DNA of 64,000 nt from Armatimonadota bacterium (GTDB taxonomy: Bacteria; Armatimonadota; Zipacnadia; Zipacnadales; UBA11051): the NCBI GenBank assembly GCA_013178155.1, contig JABLXH010000004.1, forward strand, positions 1 to 64,000, read 5' to 3'. The position numbers were made by a program, and so were the translations under genes. Position 1 is the first letter of the stretch; each line of letters begins with the position of its first letter. A model generated the notes under the pieces. The model searched no databases, was not told where the DNA came from, and was given only the letters and a program-made list of their open reading frames with translations. This document shows positions 61,316-64,000 of this stretch, one piece after another.

Positions 61316-61610
61316 GTCCCCACCAGAACCCACCGGCAAAGCCCCCGGTGAAGGGCAGGTTGTAGGTGAGGATCTTCCACAGCAGCCCGCCACCGGCCTT
61401 GGCCGCCTGGCCTGCCGGGCTGGCAGCTTTGGCGATGGCGTCCCAGTGCCATTCGGCGATACCGTAGTAGGCCAGGACCTGCATGAGAATGAAGACAAGC
61501 CCGATGATGCAGCCTACCATCCGGGCGGTCGTCTTGAGGAAGGTTGCGGCCGCCCAGCCCAGGAAGCCCCCGATGCCGAGCGTCCCGGCGAATGGAAGAA
61601 GCCAGTCCAT
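61305..61610 (-). CDS. FUN14-family small membrane protein
   Basis: The 101-aa protein has a FUN14-like layout: a glycine-rich hydrophobic first segment (G-T-L-G-I-G-G-F-L-G-W-A-A), K-T-T-A-R, a second segment (G-C-I-I-G-L-V-F-I-L-M-Q-V-L-A-Y-Y-G) and a glycine-rich amphipathic end (G-G-F-A-G-G-F-W-W-G). FUN14 domains are found in mitochondrial and bacterial membranes and their bacterial role is unknown. Its 3' end overlaps the convergent hydrogenase-kinase by 11 bases. A near-consensus promoter lies just upstream. Confidence 0.8.
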   Translation of the reverse strand: MDWLLPFAGTLGIGGFLGWAAATFLKTTARMVGCIIGLVFILMQVLAYYGIAEWHWDAIAKAASPAGQAAKAGGGLLWKILTYNLPFTGGFAGGFWWGLRK

Positions 61611-61635
61611 GCGTCACACCTCCGGTCTTGGGGCG

Positions 61636-61664
61636 ATGATAGTGTGTCACCGGGACACTGTCAA
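61636..61664 (-). promoter_or_regulatory. Strong promoter for the FUN14 gene with a dyad in the spacer
   Basis: On the minus strand TTGACA (61659-61664) and TATCAT (61636-61641) are separated by 17 bases. Inside the spacer GTGTC-CCGGT-GACAC forms a perfect inverted repeat, a good position for a repressor to block RNA polymerase. It lies 26 bases before the FUN14 ATG. Confidence 0.75.
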
Positions 61665-61747
61665 TTCGCCGCCCTGGGGATGACAATGCGCCGCCCCCGA
61701 CAGGGATGGTGCCTCTCGCTGCCGAAACCGCGCGACAGGAAACGGCG

Positions 61748-62668
61748 ATGTCCGCACCCATAGTCCGTCTCGACCTGTGCCCGCCGGCTCTGCAGCAGCA
61801 GGTCCGTGAGGCCCTGCTGGCGGCTGGTCTGCTGCCTGAGAGTGAGCTCGGTGTCGCCCCCGACGTAGTCGTGGTCTGGGTCTCGGGTGATGATGGGGCG
61901 ACGCAGGTGGCAGCTCTGCGCGAGGGTCTGACGCCGCCGATGCCGGCGGTTCTGGCAGTCGGCATTGGCCCCCCGGACGATTTCGCTTCCGCCGTGGCAT
62001 TGGATGCCGATGCATGCCTGTCCGAAGGCGAACCGCAGACCATCGCCCGCACGTGCGCCCTGCTGGCCTGGTCGCGCCAGCGGTTCCTGCAGACGAGCCC
62101 CCTGACTGGCCTGCCGGGGAATGCTGTCCTGGCGGCCGAGATCGAGCGCCGCCTCCCTCGACGCGGCGAGCTGGCGGTCTTGGCTTTTGACCTAGACACC
62201 TTCAAGGGCTACAATGACCGATACGGCTACGAGCGAGGCGATGCGCTCTTGCGCTGGCTGGCAGCGTTACTTCGGAACTGCCTTTCGTCGGGCGCGCAGC
62301 CCGGATGGCTCCTGGGGCATCTGGGGGGCGATGACTTCCTGGCGCTGGTCCATCCGGACGAGGCCGAGACGGTGGCACGGACCGCCATCGCCCGCTTTGA
62401 GGCCGAGATTGCGACTCATTACGACCCGGAGGACCGGGCGGCAGGTGGGATCTGGACTGTCAGCCGCAGCGGCGAGCCGGTGTGGCACCCTCTGGTCAGC
62501 CTCACGGTGGCTCAGGCCACGAACGAGGCCGACGACATCACCCATGGTGGCCAACTGGCCGCAATCCTCGCGGAACTGAAGCAATACGGCAAGACGCTTG
62601 CTGGCAGCAGGTATGTCCCTGACCGCCGGCGAACACACCTCTGGCGTCCCGACGGGACGTGCCGTTAG
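61748..62668 (+). CDS. GGDEF-domain protein (GGDDF variant)
   Basis: The 306-aa protein has an N-terminal alpha/beta region (about 1-105) resembling a receiver without a clear phosphoacceptor. A GGDEF domain follows, opening with S-P-L-T-G-L-P-G and carrying A-F-D-L-D-T-F-K-G-Y-N-D. The signature is G-G-D-D-F (193-197), a conservative change from GGDEF or GGEEF that is compatible with c-di-GMP synthesis; no RxxD inhibitory site precedes it. AGGAA lies 7 bases before ATG 61748; the Met 14 codons earlier is less likely. No TM helix. It lies between the hydrogenase-kinase and a lone receiver, with the FUN14 gene (minus strand) in between. Confidence 0.85.
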   Translation: MSAPIVRLDLCPPALQQQVREALLAAGLLPESELGVAPDVVVVWVSGDDGATQVAALREGLTPPMPAVLAVGIGPPDDFASAVALDADACLSEGEPQTIARTCALLAWSRQRFLQTSPLTGLPGNAVLAAEIERRLPRRGELAVLAFDLDTFKGYNDRYGYERGDALLRWLAALLRNCLSSGAQPGWLLGHLGGDDFLALVHPDEAETVARTAIARFEAEIATHYDPEDRAAGGIWTVSRSGEPVWHPLVSLTVAQATNEADDITHGGQLAAILAELKQYGKTLAGSRYVPDRRRTHLWRPDGTCR

Positions 62669-62737
62669 GTTGGCAGCGGGGGTACGGACGAGAACCCATT
62701 GAACACAGACGGAGGCGTTACGCGGAGGCACGAGCGC

Positions 62738-63112
62738 ATGGCCCATCGCATACTGTTTGTGGACGACGAGCGTGACATCGTGGAGTGCGCCCGGCTGTAC
62801 ATGGAGAATGCCGGTTACGAGTTCGAAGGCGCTTTCGATGGCCTGCAGGCCATCCAGGCCGTGCAGCGACAACGGCCAGACCTCATCGTCCTGGATGTGT
62901 CCATGCCGCGCCTGTCGGGGTGGGACACCCTTCGCATCCTGCAGGAGGACCCAGCTACCGCCGACATACCTGTGGTCATGCTGACGGCCAACACGCAGGA
63001 GAGCCACAAGGCCAAGGGGTGGGCGCTGGGGTGCACCTGGTACCACACCAAGCCCTTCGATCTCGAGGAATTGATGATGGTCATCTCGCGCATCCTGGCG
63101 GGCGAGGCTTAG
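62738..63112 (+). CDS. Stand-alone response-regulator receiver
   Basis: The 124-aa protein is a complete CheY-like receiver without an output domain: D9/D10 acidic pocket (F-V-D-D-E-R), phosphoacceptor D53 (I-V-L-D-V-S-M-P), T83 (M-L-T-A-N) and K105 (T-K-P-F-D). GGAGG lies 9 bases before ATG 62738. It starts 69 bases after the GGDEF gene, and both follow the hydrogenase-kinase. It may be the partner of that kinase or a link to the cyclase. A terminator hairpin follows. Confidence 0.93.
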   Translation: MAHRILFVDDERDIVECARLYMENAGYEFEGAFDGLQAIQAVQRQRPDLIVLDVSMPRLSGWDTLRILQEDPATADIPVVMLTANTQESHKAKGWALGCTWYHTKPFDLEELMMVISRILAGEA

Positions 63113-63146
63113 TGGCGGTCGCAAGACATCCACGCGCCCATCCCGG

Positions 63147-63167
63147 GGGCCGGCCGTGAGCCGGCCC
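63147..63167 (+). terminator. Hairpin after the response regulator
   Basis: An 8-bp stem (63147-63154 with 63160-63167) with loop CGTGA lies 35 bases after the receiver stop. It is followed by GTCGCGGTTCT, which closely matches the bases around the end of the hairpin at 7935-7963 (GTCGCGATTCT). Confidence 0.6.
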
Positions 63168-63228
63168 GTCGCGGTTCTGCCTCCGTGGCTGGGGGGACGG
63201 CGGCTGTGCTTGAGGGGAGTCGGCTCGG

Positions 63229-64000
63229 TTGAGTGAGGCATCGCGGGTCGTCAGTGTCAGCCTCGGGTCGTCTTCACGCGACAGGGTCGTGCGCGCCAGT
63301 TTCCTGGGGCAGGCTTTCCAGATCGAGCGCCGGGGGACGGACGGCAGCCTCGACCGGGCGTGCGCCCTGGTGAGAGAGCTGGACGGGAAAGTCGCTGCCA
63401 TCGGTCTGGGGGGCATTGACCTCTACCTGGTGGCGGGACGGCGCCGGTGGGTCGTGCGCGACGCCCGGAGGATCGCCGACTGTGCCCGCGTCACGCCCGT
63501 CGTGGACGGCAGTGGGCTGAAGAATACGCTGGAGCGGGAGACCGTGCGGTTCCTGCAACAGCGCGGCCTGATCGCCCCCGCCGACGGGACCGCGCGCCTG
63601 CCACGGATCCTGGTCGTCTCGGCGGTGGACCGCTTCGGCATGGCTGAGGCCTGCACCGAGTTCCCCTGCGAGCGCGTCTTTGGGGACGTCATCTTCGCCC
63701 TGCGACTGCCGGTCCCGATCCGCAACCTGGGTACGATCGAGATCCTGGCCCGACTGCTGCTGCCGATCATCTGTCGCCAGCCTTTCCAGGTGCTGTATCC
63801 GACCGGGGATGAGCAGGGGCGACGACACACTCGCGGCGCCCGCTGGTTCCGCTGGGCTGACGTCATCGGCGGCGACTATCACTACATCGGAACCAACCTG
63901 CCCCGGCCATCGGCGGGGGAGCCACAGCCGCTGGCCGGCAAAATGGTCATCACCAACACCACGACGGAGAAGGATGTGGCGCGTCTGCGCAGCCTGGGCC
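63229..64000 (+). CDS. Quinate-5-dehydrogenase-family protein, 3' end outside window
   Basis: The reading frame runs from TTG 63229 to the right edge (257 codons seen). The sequence begins V-V-S-V-S-L-G-S-S-S-R-D, then R-G-T-D-G, D-G-K-V-A-A-I-G-L-G-G-I-D-L-Y-L, R-D-A-x-R-I-A-D and V-V-D-G-S-G-L-K-N-T-L-E-R. I recognise this pattern as the conserved family often labelled quinate 5-dehydrogenase in Firmicutes and related bacteria; that label is, as far as I know, poorly tested. There is no classic N-terminal Rossmann GxGxxG. The start is supported by GGGGAG at 9 bases. The C-terminus is missing. Confidence 0.75.
   Translation, partial: MSEASRVVSVSLGSSSRDRVVRASFLGQAFQIERRGTDGSLDRACALVRELDGKVAAIGLGGIDLYLVAGRRRWVVRDARRIADCARVTPVVDGSGLKNTLERETVRFLQQRGLIAPADGTARLPRILVVSAVDRFGMAEACTEFPCERVFGDVIFALRLPVPIRNLGTIEILARLLLPIICRQPFQVLYPTGDEQGRRHTRGARWFRWADVIGGDYHYIGTNLPRPSAGEPQPLAGKMVITNTTTEKDVARLRSLG

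Noticed and set aside
1-64000. tRNA, rRNA, CRISPR arrays, insertion sequences, prophage
   Set aside because: Reading the intergenic regions showed no tRNA-like cloverleaf, no repeat-spacer pattern, and no transposase, integrase or phage gene; a tRNAscan run would be decisive.

Overview
This 64 kb window is GC-rich, almost fully coding bacterial chromosome. No gap between genes exceeds about 190 bp, and I saw no rRNA, tRNA, CRISPR array, insertion sequence or phage gene. The best taxonomic clue is the prepilin-like protein at 7993-8715. It has the H-X9-DG C-terminal motif and an N-terminus (GFTLIELL followed by [19 protein letters not shown]) that I associate with Armatimonadota and neighbouring lineages. 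The many odd secreted glycosidase-like proteins (DUF4838, DUF4091, GHL10-like barrels), a quinate-5-dehydrogenase-family protein and an R3H/AAA protein fit that placement. It is an inference, not a proof.

Layout. 1-3.7 kb: the end of a GHL10-type glycosidase-like protein, then a KaiC-like double ATPase followed by two small, mutually similar 3-TM proteins. 3.8-7.9 kb: a secreted clan-A-like glycosidase and a DegT-type aminotransferase. 8-9.5 kb (minus): a FadR-type regulator and the prepilin-like protein. 9.7-21.6 kb: GH127, a LamG/TPR/beta-helix giant, a metallo-beta-lactamase-fold hydrolase and three secreted barrel proteins, one carrying HEAT repeats. 21.7-25.0 kb (minus): a housekeeping operon (R3H ATPase, tmk, holB) behind a near-consensus promoter. 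25.2-28.7 kb: a small kinase, an ECF sigma/anti-sigma pair and a DUF3179 protein. 28.7-39.0 kb (plus): glmU, an MDR dehydrogenase, phosphofructokinase, an aldehyde dehydrogenase and three glycosidase-like proteins in a tight run. 39.0-47.7 kb (minus): AMIN amidase, rph, a glycosyltransferase, a 1307-aa GH5-like protein and an EndoQ-like PHP protein in one apparent operon. 47.8-53.2 kb: a sugar isomerase, a PHP phosphoesterase, an MsbA-like ABC exporter and a Gfo/Idh oxidoreductase. 53.2-58.8 kb: a DUF4091 protein, a secreted barrel protein and a second sugar isomerase. 58.8-63.1 kb: a signalling block. The last gene (quinate-5-dehydrogenase family) runs off the right edge.

How it fits together. 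At least 13 secreted or probable carbohydrate-active proteins, sugar isomerases, dehydrogenases and an aminotransferase suggest a scavenger of complex plant or microbial polysaccharides (arabinofuranosides, uronates, beta-glycans). Signalling genes sit among them. The most striking is an 825-aa single protein that joins two [4Fe-4S] clusters, an [FeFe]-hydrogenase H-cluster domain, another four-cysteine Fe-S module, a histidine kinase and a receiver. It is followed by a diguanylate-cyclase-like protein and a lone receiver, and looks like a hydrogen/redox-sensing phosphorelay. The KaiC-like cassette near the left end is the second unusual signalling unit.
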